Assembly: GCF_016587355.1 (NCBI RefSeq)
Contig: NZ_BNJF01000001.1
Coordinates: 496,001-560,000 of the forward strand
Length of the DNA stretch: 64,000 nt
Direction: 5' to 3'
Source of the DNA: Ktedonospora formicarum
GTDB lineage: Bacteria; Chloroflexota; Ktedonobacteria; Ktedonobacterales; Ktedonobacteraceae
Below are positions 37,942 through 47,237 of this stretch, one piece after another (within the stretch, counting starts at the first letter, position 1; every line of letters starts with the position of its first letter). The translations under genes were made by a program, and so were the position numbers. The notes below the pieces were generated by a model. It was not told the origin of the DNA and ran no database searches. It saw only the letters and a list, made by a program, of their open reading frames with translations.

Positions 37942-38526
37942 ATGCAACGATGGGGACGCCCGGCACAGCAAGATTCGTTTACCGCGCCACAGAGCACCAT
38001 ATGGATGGCAATCCGTGGTATCATCGCTATACTCTTTGGTATAGCAGCCCTGGTGTGGCCTGGTTTAACACTCTTTATACTGATCTACCTATTCGCGGCC
38101 TACGTCCTGGTTGATGGCATATTCGCGGTAATCGCGTCATTCCAGGGTCGTCGCTATACCCGTTACTGGTGGGTCATTTTCATTGAAGGGCTGATTGGGA
38201 TCGCCATCGGCATCATCGCCTTCTCATCTCCTGGTCTCACGGCGGTGGCACTGCTTTTCCTAATTGCGACCTGGGCCATTTTGACGGGGATTTTCGAACT
38301 GATTAATGCCTTTTCTGGCCGTAGACCCGCCGAATCAGAATGGGCTATGGGAATAGCAGGCGCTCTCTCTATTGTGCTAGGCATTCTTCTCTTCGCCCAA
38401 CCAGGCGCAGGCCTGTTAACCATTGTCTGGTTAATTGGCATTTATGCCATTGTCTGGGGTTTGGTTCTGATTGCACGCTCATTTCAACGGCGCGCACCCA
38501 GCACTGGAACCCCTAGTCGTGTATAG
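37942..38526 (+). CDS. HdeD-family membrane protein (DUF308)
   Basis: A 194-residue membrane protein of the HdeD/DUF308 family. It has six short hydrophobic helices in pairs, each with a W/S-PGL turn: ALVWPGLTLFILIYLFAAYV, FSSPGLTAVALLFLIATW and FAQPGAGLLTIVWLIGIY. HdeD in E. coli is linked to acid resistance at high cell density; here only membrane location is safe. The ATG at 37942 follows GTGAGGAG. It is a single gene. Confidence 0.85.
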   Translation: MQRWGRPAQQDSFTAPQSTIWMAIRGIIAILFGIAALVWPGLTLFILIYLFAAYVLVDGIFAVIASFQGRRYTRYWWVIFIEGLIGIAIGIIAFSSPGLTAVALLFLIATWAILTGIFELINAFSGRRPAESEWAMGIAGALSIVLGILLFAQPGAGLLTIVWLIGIYAIVWGLVLIARSFQRRAPSTGTPSRV

Positions 38527-39051
38527 CCAGCCATACAAATATTCAGGTATGACACGTGGAAGAAGTTTCAGCACCCGAAACGCTTCGGGGTCCAGGGTAT
38601 ATGGTAAGTTGAGATAATCAGGAGCCAGCCTCACCATACACTCTGAACCACAACGCTGTTACCTGGCAATAAGAAGGACTGAAGTGTGACGGGGTAAACT
38701 AGCCAAATTCCTATCCCTCTTCTATGAAAACCGGAGCAAGCTCCGGTTTATACGCAAACCAACGCAGCTTGAATGGCTGAGAGCACTCCGGTTTTCATAG
38801 AAGAGGTTCACGTTCGCCGAGATGGAGGTGTTGGTTTGCGTATAAATCGTATTACTCCTATTAGAAAACCGGAATGCGCTCTTCTTGATACGATCCCCAA
38901 CGCTGTCTCAGCGGCAGCTAGCGCTCAGGGGTTCGGGAAGGAGTGCGCACTAGTCACAACCCCATGCAGGGGCATGGCAGCGTGCTGGTTTTCACATAAA
39001 GCCTTACAATTAATGATATAGAAGCGCACTATAAAAAGGAGAGAGTAGTCC
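38527..39051. other. Spacer rich in repeats before grpE
   Basis: A 525-base gene-free region. Its middle holds the interleaved inverted repeats at 38716-38846 and a further partial copy of the GAAAACCGGA core at 38864. The grpE ribosome binding site AAAAGGAGAG lies at the end. Confidence 0.6.
38716..38846. repeat. Interleaved inverted repeats (A-B-A'-B')
   Basis: Arm A (38716-38736, 21 bases) pairs perfectly with 38786-38806. Arm B (38747-38762, 16 bases) pairs perfectly with 38831-38846. The order A-B-A'-B' is that of a pseudoknot. In addition, AAACCGGAG at 38728 can pair locally with CTCCGGTTT at 38741, competing with the long A stem. Confidence 0.8.
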
Positions 39052-39708
39052 ATGGAGCAAAAGCCGCTCATAAAGGGTAATCAGTTTCTTTCGCCCAAAC
39101 AGGCCAAGACCCAGGAGAAATCTAAAGGGAACAAGGATGTCTCAGATCAGCCCACAATGCGTACTGAGGCTGTGGCTGGACAGGGAGAGCAAGGAGCCAA
39201 TGGTGATTACCCAGCACCCGAAGTTGCGGCACTCGAGCGCGAACTAGCCGATGCCCAACGCCAGGCAGGTGAGTATTTAAATATGAGCCAGCGTATCCAG
39301 GCTGACTTTGTGAACTTCAAACGCCGCGCAGCACAGGAGCAAACCGATAGTCGGGCACAAGCTCAGGCCCAGCTCTTAGAACAACTTCTGCCTGTACTCG
39401 ATGATCTGGGGCGCGCCATGCTCGTTATGCCAGCCGAATTGGCTCAGAATCCCTGGGCGCAAGGTATCCAGATCGCCGCGCGTCAGCTCAATACGACCTT
39501 ACAGCAGCTTGGCTTGCGCCAGATAGGTACTCCTGGTGAACCCTTCAATCCTCAATGGCATGAAGCATTAATGCAGGAGCCACGTCCCGATCAGCCTGAA
39601 GGCTCGGTTGTCCAGGTCTTCCGCCCCGGCTATGCTCTTGGCGAACGCATCATACGACCGGCACAGGTCACTGTGGCAGGCCCCGCTACCAATGGTCAGG
39701 GACAATAA
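39052..39708 (+). CDS. grpE: GrpE, DnaK nucleotide exchange factor
   Basis: A 218-residue GrpE family protein. GrpE releases ADP from DnaK in the Hsp70 cycle. After a disordered, charged N-terminal 60 residues comes a long helix (ALERELADAQRQAGEYLNMSQRIQADFVNFKRRA), then LLEQLLPVLDDLGRAM and the beta domain NPQWHEALMQEP through GYALGERIIRPAQVTVA, the GrpE signature. The ATG follows AAAAGGAGAG. dnaK and dnaJ are not adjacent, so this is a separate grpE gene. No CIRCE element is seen upstream. Confidence 0.88.
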   Translation: MEQKPLIKGNQFLSPKQAKTQEKSKGNKDVSDQPTMRTEAVAGQGEQGANGDYPAPEVAALERELADAQRQAGEYLNMSQRIQADFVNFKRRAAQEQTDSRAQAQAQLLEQLLPVLDDLGRAMLVMPAELAQNPWAQGIQIAARQLNTTLQQLGLRQIGTPGEPFNPQWHEALMQEPRPDQPEGSVVQVFRPGYALGERIIRPAQVTVAGPATNGQGQ

Positions 39709-39815
39709 CGAGCCAAATGGATTTATGGCATATAATCTAGCTCGGGTCGCGCATCGTCAGTACTCATTGACACTATATCCATAATAAACGATGCAACACG
39801 ATCACAGCTCCACAT

Positions 39816-39871
39816 AAAGCAGTGTGGGATACTTTGCCATCCTAGAGTGGCAAAGTATCCCACACTGCTTT
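39816..39871. terminator. Bidirectional terminator between grpE and fasciclin gene
   Basis: A perfect 24-bp stem (39816-39839 with 39848-39871) with an 8-base loop, A-rich and T-rich at the ends, between convergent genes. Confidence 0.85.
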
Positions 39872-39884
39872 ACATATAAAGACA

Positions 39885-40427
39885 CTATTCAGCCTGGAAT
39901 GTCCCATTCGGCCAGAATCTATCAAATTCATCTGGACTATATATGGTAGCTGATTGACTCTCGGCGGGTTTCTCAAATTCATCCAGGCTCATTCCCGGTG
40001 GCACGAGAATGCCATCCAAACCATGCACAACACCGTTGTCCGCAAGCATATCAGGCTCGACGATAGCCACACCTCCTATAAGTATCTGCGCCCCAACCTC
40101 AACTGTTAATAGACGCCCCGACTCCACCTGAAGCTGAAGCGTGCTTGTACCTTCCGCGCGTGCCTCAGCACGCATATCTTCCACAGTCAGACGCACAGGA
40201 ACAATATGGAACTGCACAAGCTGGTTGAGTAGCGTGATATGCCTGAGCATATCAAACTCGTTGGTCGTTTTTAACTTGTTAAGCACAAAGTCATTAGGCG
40301 CAAACAGGGTGATCTGGGTATCACCTTCCAAAAGAGCTTCCCACCCTACAGCTCTTGCTAGTGAATCAATCTCCTGATAACTATACGGATAGACGCGCTC
40401 GCGCAAGATATCGCTGACTTTGACCAT
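39885..40427 (-). CDS. Fasciclin-domain protein
   Basis: A 180-residue protein made of one FAS1 domain. Hallmarks are TLFAPNDFVLNKL, the YH-type motif VQFHIVPVRL and NGVVHGLDGILVPPG. FAS1 proteins mediate adhesion or ligand binding, usually outside the cell, but no signal peptide is evident here. I chose the ATG at 40427; an in-frame ATG at 40454 would add nine residues and cannot be excluded, since GGAAGGG sits between them. A C-terminal tail of about 30 residues follows the domain. Confidence 0.82.
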   Translation of the reverse strand: MVKVSDILRERVYPYSYQEIDSLARAVGWEALLEGDTQITLFAPNDFVLNKLKTTNEFDMLRHITLLNQLVQFHIVPVRLTVEDMRAEARAEGTSTLQLQVESGRLLTVEVGAQILIGGVAIVEPDMLADNGVVHGLDGILVPPGMSLDEFEKPAESQSATIYSPDEFDRFWPNGTFQAE

Positions 40428-40505
40428 CGTACACTCGACCCTTCCTTTCTGCATCAGGAACTAGCCTTCAGGCTCATCGAGGGCACGAATGATGCTTACG
40501 AAAAG

Positions 40506-40934
40506 TTACCAGGACTTTCCATCTTGCTCGGCAAAAACCCTGGCCCAGTAATGAGGCTGAACTTCGTCAAGGCGTTTCGCGATCCACTTGCGGGCATCCT
40601 GAGGATCTGCAACCGCAACCTCCACACTAGGTCCCCACATGTACAGGCGCTCCTGACAGATACCGCAAGGAGCAAGAATCAGCACATCAGAGGAGTTGGC
40701 AGCCCTGTACACACAAACTGAAGCCGTTACTTTCTGCTCCCGTTTGTATGCCTCACAAATAGCTCCTGTTTCATGACACAATGCCGCAGCTCCGTTGGGA
40801 ATGTCAGGCGATACGCTGGTGAGAATTTCTCCTGTCTCCGTGTACATAGCGGCAGCGCCTGCATCCTCATCCTGAGGAAAGCGGGTATTCATCAGGTGAA
40901 TAGCAGCATCGATCAGTCGCTGATCAAGTTTCAT
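40506..40934 (-). CDS. Cytidine deaminase-like protein
   Basis: A 142-residue zinc-dependent deaminase. The zinc and proton-shuttle motifs are LCHETGAICEA, with a Cys ligand and catalytic Glu, and ILAPCGICQERL, with the paired Cys ligands. The size fits the tetrameric cytidine or blasticidin-S deaminase class. It would convert cytidine or deoxycytidine to uridine in pyrimidine salvage. The ATG at 40934 follows GAAGGAAG. It lies just downstream of the kinase at 40962, in the same direction and only 27 bases away, so they may be co-transcribed. Confidence 0.85.
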   Translation of the reverse strand: MKLDQRLIDAAIHLMNTRFPQDEDAGAAAMYTETGEILTSVSPDIPNGAAALCHETGAICEAYKREQKVTASVCVYRAANSSDVLILAPCGICQERLYMWGPSVEVAVADPQDARKWIAKRLDEVQPHYWARVFAEQDGKSW

Positions 40935-40961
40935 AAATATTGCTTCCTTCTAGCATTTCGT

Positions 40962-43145
40962 CTAAATGGGCACACGCCAGATACGGGCACTAGCATCAAT
41001 TACCTGATTGTCAGGGTATTCTCCCCTACCACTTCCGCTAATGATATAGCGACTATCTGAAGACCAGGACGCGGTAAGAATCGTTTGTTGATGCCCCTTA
41101 TACGTTTTCAAAAGGCTGCCCGGACGATGTTCCTGGCTCTTACGCATACGCCAAACATACAGGTTTGTATCCTTTTTCAGTCCGTTATTCTGTGATGAGC
41201 TTGCCGCCCCAAGTACATAATCTCCGTTGGGCGACCAGGAGATTATTTCAGGGCCTAGCCCACCTTGCTCACAGGTAAACGCAGGCGCGCGGCTTGCGAT
41301 ATCCCAAACCTGGAGACTTTCCCGCGTTTGTGAGATCACAAGCTGCTTTCCATCCGGCGACCAGGCTAATGCCTGCACAGAACTTCCTACCCGCTCCAGG
41401 GCCGCGATGCGCTCACCATAGCTCCCCGCCTCAGCGCTCCAGATAATGACCGAATCATCTACAGTAACGATAGTGGTCATAGAAGCAATAGACCTACCAT
41501 CCGGTGACCAACATATCCGCTTTGGGTTATTCAATATGCTTGATAATAAGTCCGAATCGCTAACATAGACTTTCTTGCGAGCTTGCGTATCCCACAGCTC
41601 AAACCCTTGCTCGCTCAACACTGCCAGCATTGAGCCTCTGGGAGCCCACCAGAGCGCGATCAGGTATTCAGGATTGGTAAGCGTATCATATGTGTCAGCG
41701 CCCAGAGATCCTATTAGCACACCATCAGTTGTCACAAGCGCGAGTTGCGTACCATCAGGGGAGAGCCCTACAGGTGAATTCTCCTTGAGCACTACTTCTC
41801 CCCGATACTTTGGGCCAGGAAAGATTAATTGTTCATGCGCGCCGCTCTCGGCATCCCAAACATAAATATCACTGTTATCAAGAAGTGTCAACACTCGCTT
41901 GCTATTTGGTAGCCAGAGGGCCTCATCCACACTCTGGCGCGCTCGTCGGTAGACGTAGACCATGTCACCCGTGAGAGGAGGTTTTGTAGGCGGCTCGCTC
42001 TTTGGAGGATTCTTGGTAGACGATGCACTTATTCCATGCCAGTACCACAGCCCACCCACACTCCCCGCTCCCAGTGCTGCCGCCAATCCCGCGCCACCCG
42101 CAAGCAGAGCGCGACGCGTCGGGCGAGGCTTGTCACGCGCTTCTAGCGTGAGGGTCTTCTGGCTCATGAGGGCCGCCTGTTGGGGCGCATTCACAGGAGG
42201 ATGTGCTGAAGAGGGTGGGGTGCTTGAAATATCCGTGAAGGATTGCCCAAAGACAGTGCCATAATCTATATGGGCAGCATCATCGTCCTCCGCTCCTCCG
42301 TCCGCGACATTCCACTCACTTATGCCCTCACTGGCCCATAGAAAGGCATCGGCGAACGCCTTCACAGAAGCGAAACGCGCATTGGGTTGTTTCGCCAGTG
42401 CTCGTATGATTACCTGCTCCAGTTCTTCTGGCATATTAGATATGAGCTTGCGCAACGAGGGGGGCGTAGCAAACAGGTGCTTCGCCATGATCTCTGTTGA
42501 GGAACCTCGAAACGGAGTGCGTCCACACAGCCACTCATAGATGACAATCCCTAGCGCGTACTGGTCACTTGCAGTACACGGGCTTCCCTGCAACTGCTCA
42601 GGCGCGATGTACGAGAGCGTGCCTGCAACATTCTCTACATTAGAGCCTAGACGCGCACTACTGGCAACGACGGCAATACCAAAGTCACTCAGAAGAACCT
42701 TGCCTTCCTTGCTCAATAGCAAGTTCTCTGGCTTCACGTCGCGGTGAACAATCTTGCGCTCATGCGCGTAATACAGAGCCGATGCGATACTCTCAATATA
42801 AGCACGCACTACCGTCAGAGGCAAGCGGCTGCCACGTGGGTAACGCTGGCGAACAGTGCCTTGCGCGGCATATTGCATTGCCAGATAAGTTGCTTCTCCC
42901 TGCTCATCAATGCCAAACTCTAAGACTCGGATAATGCCTGGGTGGTCCAGGCGCACCAGCATCTGAGCCTCCTGAAGAAATAGCTCCCGGTTCTCCTTTG
43001 TGAGAGATGTGGGTATAATCTTGATTGCCGCCTGGTTGCCAAGATAAACATGCCGGCCCAGGTGAACTGATGCAAAGCCACCTCGCCCAATCAATCGTTC
43101 CAGTTGATAGTTTCCAATTCGACGGCTAACATAGTCAATTGCCAC
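40962..43145 (-). CDS. Membrane Ser/Thr protein kinase with WD40 propeller
   Basis: A 727-residue protein. Residues 10-270 are a Hanks-type kinase: glycine loop LIGRGGFASVHLG, Lys in AAIKII, catalytic HRDVKPENLL near 135-142, SDFG near 155 and YIAPEQLQGSPCTASDQYALG. A membrane helix lies near 342-362 (LLAGGAGLAAALGAGSVGGLWYW). The outer part is a WD40-like propeller with repeated WSPDG(K/R) motifs, for example ICWSPDGRSIAS and LAWSPDGKQLVIS. It probably signals across the membrane by phosphorylating intracellular targets. The start is GTG at 43145 after GGGAGTAACTT. The next kinase gene lies 37 bases upstream. Confidence 0.9.
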   Translation of the reverse strand: MAIDYVSRRIGNYQLERLIGRGGFASVHLGRHVYLGNQAAIKIIPTSLTKENRELFLQEAQMLVRLDHPGIIRVLEFGIDEQGEATYLAMQYAAQGTVRQRYPRGSRLPLTVVRAYIESIASALYYAHERKIVHRDVKPENLLLSKEGKVLLSDFGIAVVASSARLGSNVENVAGTLSYIAPEQLQGSPCTASDQYALGIVIYEWLCGRTPFRGSSTEIMAKHLFATPPSLRKLISNMPEELEQVIIRALAKQPNARFASVKAFADAFLWASEGISEWNVADGGAEDDDAAHIDYGTVFGQSFTDISSTPPSSAHPPVNAPQQAALMSQKTLTLEARDKPRPTRRALLAGGAGLAAALGAGSVGGLWYWHGISASSTKNPPKSEPPTKPPLTGDMVYVYRRARQSVDEALWLPNSKRVLTLLDNSDIYVWDAESGAHEQLIFPGPKYRGEVVLKENSPVGLSPDGTQLALVTTDGVLIGSLGADTYDTLTNPEYLIALWWAPRGSMLAVLSEQGFELWDTQARKKVYVSDSDLLSSILNNPKRICWSPDGRSIASMTTIVTVDDSVIIWSAEAGSYGERIAALERVGSSVQALAWSPDGKQLVISQTRESLQVWDIASRAPAFTCEQGGLGPEIISWSPNGDYVLGAASSSQNNGLKKDTNLYVWRMRKSQEHRPGSLLKTYKGHQQTILTASWSSDSRYIISGSGRGEYPDNQVIDASARIWRVPI

Positions 43146-43182
43146 AAGTTACTCCCATATACCACGGACACAATTCGATAGC

Positions 43183-45335
43183 CTATGCGGCCTGCCAGAT
43201 GTGAACAGTTGTAGAATCTGTTGAGGCCATACGCATTCCATCTGGTGACCACTTCAATGAACGCACATAATTAGAATGCTTTTCATAGATACCAAGCACT
43301 TTCTTCTGCTCAATGTCCCATACGCTGATATCCGTTGGGTATCCTAGCGCCTGGAAGGAGCCAATTGAAGCGCCTATACGTTTGCCATCTGGCGACCAGT
43401 CTAGCGCAAGCACACTTCCGTTTCCTGGTTGAAAAATCTGAACTTGCTTGCCAGTTAACGCCTCCCAGATGCGCGCATAGCCGTCAACATGTCCCGACAC
43501 CACCCACATCCCCTTTGGCTGCCAGCTCACACAGATCCCATCGCGCTCACCAGCTGGATTTGTAATGACACCCTGCCCGCTTGCACTTTCCCACACGTCT
43601 ATACGAAAATCCTCGGGTGGTGCACCCGCACCACCACCCATGCTCGATGTTGTGACAATGTATTTGCCATCCGGCGACCAGGCAAAATCAATGTTACTCA
43701 TCAGGAATTGCCCCTGATGAATTGCGAGTACCTTACCCGTACTCGCTTCCCAGACTTCCTGATTGACCAGGCCCAACTCAGCTATCCCATTGGCATCAAT
43801 CGTCCTCTCGACACTCAAAATTCGCTTTCCATCTGGTGACCAGGAGAAAGGCACAGTCCCTTCAGGGGTCGCATAATTTGCTATGGTCGTGCCATCTTTC
43901 GCCTTCCACACCCGTACAGTATGGCTCACTTGCCCCTTATCAATCGTCGATGCGGCACCACTCGCGGATATAATGGTCTCATTGTCCAACCAGACAAGCT
44001 TAGTAACAGCTTCCTGGTGCTCTTTGTATTCGTTCACAATCTTCCCATTCTCAGCCCCCAAACAAGGACACGCGTGCTATCAGCTGAGGCAAGCAACTTG
44101 TTGTTTGGAGACCAGGCGAGCGCTGAGATACGATTGGGGTCGCTCCCTTTAGGATCAATCCCATGCCCATTAAAGACAAGAAGCTGCGTACCAAAGGGCT
44201 TCGAGGGCACAGTGGTTGGTTTTATAGTCTGCGTCGCTGTGGGCTGAATGGATTTGACAATCGACGGCGTTTCCTTTCGCCCCCATACCCACCAGGCTCC
44301 TCCCCCTAGCGCGGCGACTCCTACTATCGTTGCTGCCATCGCGCCCAGAGCTATCCTGCGCGATAGACCACGCGCCGGGATATTCTGAGTAGTTGGCTCA
44401 ATAGGCAATGTCACTTCTGGCGTAACCGGGCCAACCGCTTGCCGGGCGGGGAGAGAAGGCTCTACCTTAGCCCGATAGCCAGCATCATAGGGCAGAGAGA
44501 CACCCTGACACGCCGCTTCAAAGGCTTTGGCGAATACTATTATATCTGGGAAACGCTGGTGCGGATCTTTCGCCAGCGCTCGCTGGATAACGTCCGCTAT
44601 CTGAGGCGCGAGACCCGGTACATGCTGCGTAAGTGGAACAGGCTGAGCCGAAAGATGCTGGGACGCGACTTCGCGGAAGGTACCCACAAAAGGGGGAGCC
44701 CCTTGCAGCCAGGTGTAGATAAGGGCAGCCAGGGCATACTGGTCACTCGCGGGACGGGGATACCCCTCAATGACTTCCGGTGCCATATAATAGAGCGAGC
44801 CCGCGACCTCCTCTATCTGCTGCGAGCGCGTGTTGTGCGCAACAACCGCCAGACCAAAGTCACTGAGCAATGCCTCCTGCTTCGGGCCAAGCAAGACATT
44901 CTCAGGCTTTATATCACGATGGATAATGCGTCGCTGATGTGCATAGCTGAGCGCCCCAGCGATCTGTAAGACATGTGGCAAGACTACCTGAGGCGCATAC
45001 CTTCGCCCCTGCTCATAATGCTGCAACAATGTCCCATGAGGAGCATACTCCATCACCAGGTACGGCACATCGCCTTCCACCCCACCCTCAAGCACGCGCA
45101 CAATATTGGGATGCTCTAGCTGGGCAATAGTGCGCGCCTCCGCCTCAAAACGTTGTATCTCACTCTTCAGCAAATGTGTATGCAATACCTTAATCGCGGC
45201 CTGCACCCGCAAATGTTGATGCTCTCCCAAATATACCATCGCGGAACTACCTCGCCCTAAGAGCCTGATCAGGCGATAGTTTCCAAGCAACTTACCAACA
45301 AGTGATGGGGCATCCTGCTCTCCATACATTTTCAT
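43183..45335 (-). CDS. Membrane Ser/Thr protein kinase with WD40 propeller (frameshifted)
   Basis: Two frames give one protein. The first (45335 to 44034) has the kinase domain (LLGRGSSAMVYLGEH, HRDIKPENVLLGP, LSDFGLAVVA, YYMAPEVIEGYPRPASDQ), a membrane helix (IALGAMAATIVGVAALGGGAWW) and the first WD40 repeat ending RVLVW. The second (44061 to 43183) resumes GAENGKIVNEYKEHQEAV and has further WSPDGK repeats. Adding one base to the run of five Gs (plus-strand C5 at 44055-44059) joins them as RVLVWGAENGK, giving 717 residues, close to its 727-residue neighbour. I take it as intact in nature. The two adjacent kinases are paralogues. Confidence 0.85.
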
Positions 45336-45651
45336 CGATTCATCTGCCCTCTAGCCAAATAAGATAAATAATTTCCATAGACGCACATATATGCACAATT
45401 ATAGACGCTAGAGAATACTTAATGGTCTCATATCCTACCTCTTTAGGTAACGTGAATATCGGACTACAACCCAATGAATATCACTATTTTCACAAATACA
45501 AACACGAACATCAATTCAGAGGCGCGACTATACAAGAATCTTCAGAGACAGGATATAATAACAGCACCTTTTGCAAATTGCTATGGGCAGTGACGCCCAC
45601 ATATATAGTGTTGCATTGATGTCTATCACTAAAAAGCAGAGGAGTGTCCTT
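45336..45651. other. Divergent spacer before glpK
   Basis: About 315 bases, AT-rich, between the kinase pair and glpK. A TATAAT at 45555 is a plausible minus-10 element for glpK, but no good minus-35 hexamer stands at the right distance. The frame of glpK is open back to 45571 without a ribosome binding site. Confidence 0.45.
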
Positions 45652-47142
45652 ATGGCTAAATATGTACTGGCTCTCGATCAAGGAACAACAAGCTCACGCG
45701 CAATCCTCTTTGATCATAGTGGCTCGATTGTAGAGGTAGCGCAGCAAGAGTTTCCTCAGATCTATCCAGCCCCTGGACTGGTAGAACACAATCCAGAGGA
45801 TATCTGGACAAGCCAGCTAAACGTAGCGCAACAGGTCTTACAAAAAGCAGGGGCCTCGGCTGACGATGTCGCAGCTATTGGTATTACCAATCAGAGGGAG
45901 ACCGCCCTGGTCTGGGAAAAAGCCAGCGGTAAGCCCGTATTCAACGCTATCGTCTGGCAGAGCCGCCTGACCGCTCCTATTTGCGATGAACTCAAAGCCA
46001 AAGGCTTTGATACTGAGATTCACAAGCGTACAGGGCTGGTGACTGACGCTTATTTTTCAGGCACCAAGGTCAAGTGGATTCTCGATAATGTTGAAGGTGT
46101 GCGCGAGAAGGCGGAGCGCGGCGATGTTCTCTTTGGGAATGTCGATACCTTCCTGATCTGGCGACTCACGCGCGGTCGCGTACATATCACAGACGCGACC
46201 AACGCTTCCCGTACCTTACTCTATAACATTCATGAGGGCAATTGGGACGATGTTATCCTCAAAGAGCTAGGCATCCCACGCGCGATGCTGCCTGAAGTGC
46301 GCCCTTCTAGCGAAGTGTATGGCGAGACCGATCCCGAGTTCTTTGGCAAGCCAATCAAGATCGCGGGTATCGCGGGCGACCAGCAAGCCGCGACCTTTGG
46401 ACAAGCCTGCTATGAAGTAGGCATGGCGAAGAATACCTACGGCACGGGAAGCTTTATGCTCATGAACACAGGCCCGGAGGCAGTATCATCGAAGAATGGT
46501 CTCCTGACGACTATCGCCTGGAGACTGGGAGAGCAAACCACCTACGCGCTTGAGGGGAGCATCTTCGTGACAGGAGCCGCAGTACAGTGGCTACGCGACG
46601 GCCTGAAAGCCATTGAGAGTAGCGACGATGTAGAGGCGCTCGCGAATACCGTCTCCGATAACGGTGGTGTGTACCTCGTCCCGGCTTTTGTAGGTCTGGG
46701 CGCGCCCTATTGGGACCCCTATGCTCGCGGCACCATCGTTGGCCTAAGCCGTGGCAGCACCATGGGGCATATCGCACGCGCCACGCTTGAATCCATGAGC
46801 TATCAGACACGCGATGTACTGGAAGCAATGGTTGCCGATAGCGGCGTTGATCTCAAAGCACTGCGCGTCGATGGAGGCGCGGCGGTCAACAACACATTAA
46901 TGCAGTTCCAGGCCGATATTCTTGGCGTGCCGGTCCAGCGCCCGAAGGTCGCCGAGACGACCGCGCTGGGTGCAGCATACCTGGCTGGCATCGCCACCGG
47001 CTTCTGGAAAAGTCCGCAGGAAGTCGCGGCGCTCTGGGCCATTGATCAGACCTTTGAGCCTCAGATGGGAAGAGACCTGCGAGAACAACTCTATGCTGGA
47101 TGGAAGAAAGCCGTAGAACGCTCCCTACACTGGGAGCAATAG
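45652..47142 (+). CDS. glpK: Glycerol kinase GlpK
   Basis: A 496-residue FGGY-family kinase that phosphorylates glycerol to glycerol-3-phosphate with ATP. The N terminus [19 protein letters not shown], the GITNQRET loop, [29 protein letters not shown] and the GLRVDGGA-like [14 protein letters not shown] are all present, and the length is typical. I chose the ATG at 45652 with a GAGGAG site over an upstream in-frame ATG. It is convergent with glpD, with which it forms the glycerol pathway. Confidence 0.95.
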   Translation: MAKYVLALDQGTTSSRAILFDHSGSIVEVAQQEFPQIYPAPGLVEHNPEDIWTSQLNVAQQVLQKAGASADDVAAIGITNQRETALVWEKASGKPVFNAIVWQSRLTAPICDELKAKGFDTEIHKRTGLVTDAYFSGTKVKWILDNVEGVREKAERGDVLFGNVDTFLIWRLTRGRVHITDATNASRTLLYNIHEGNWDDVILKELGIPRAMLPEVRPSSEVYGETDPEFFGKPIKIAGIAGDQQAATFGQACYEVGMAKNTYGTGSFMLMNTGPEAVSSKNGLLTTIAWRLGEQTTYALEGSIFVTGAAVQWLRDGLKAIESSDDVEALANTVSDNGGVYLVPAFVGLGAPYWDPYARGTIVGLSRGSTMGHIARATLESMSYQTRDVLEAMVADSGVDLKALRVDGGAAVNNTLMQFQADILGVPVQRPKVAETTALGAAYLAGIATGFWKSPQEVAALWAIDQTFEPQMGRDLREQLYAGWKKAVERSLHWEQ

Positions 47143-47162
47143 GCAAACAACTACCCATCACA

Positions 47163-47209
47163 TTATCACGTCCTGGGACCCTGACAGTCAGATTCCCAGG
47201 ACGTGATAA
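47163..47209. terminator. Bidirectional terminator between glpK and glpD
   Basis: A perfect 16-bp stem (47163-47178 with 47194-47209) with a 15-base loop, between the two convergent genes. Confidence 0.8.
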
Positions 47210-47237
47210 CACTTTAGCATCCATGCAATTTCTCATT

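Noticed and set aside
38773..39021. 82-codon open frame before grpE
   Set aside because: It runs through the inverted repeats and has repeat-like composition, so it is unlikely to be coding.
38950..39051. CIRCE heat-shock element before grpE
   Set aside because: No TTAGCACTC inverted repeat is present; GAGAGCACTCC at 38779 is only a partial likeness.
42541..42747. Plus-strand open frames opposite the kinase genes
   Set aside because: Shadows of the long, clearly conserved kinase reading frame.
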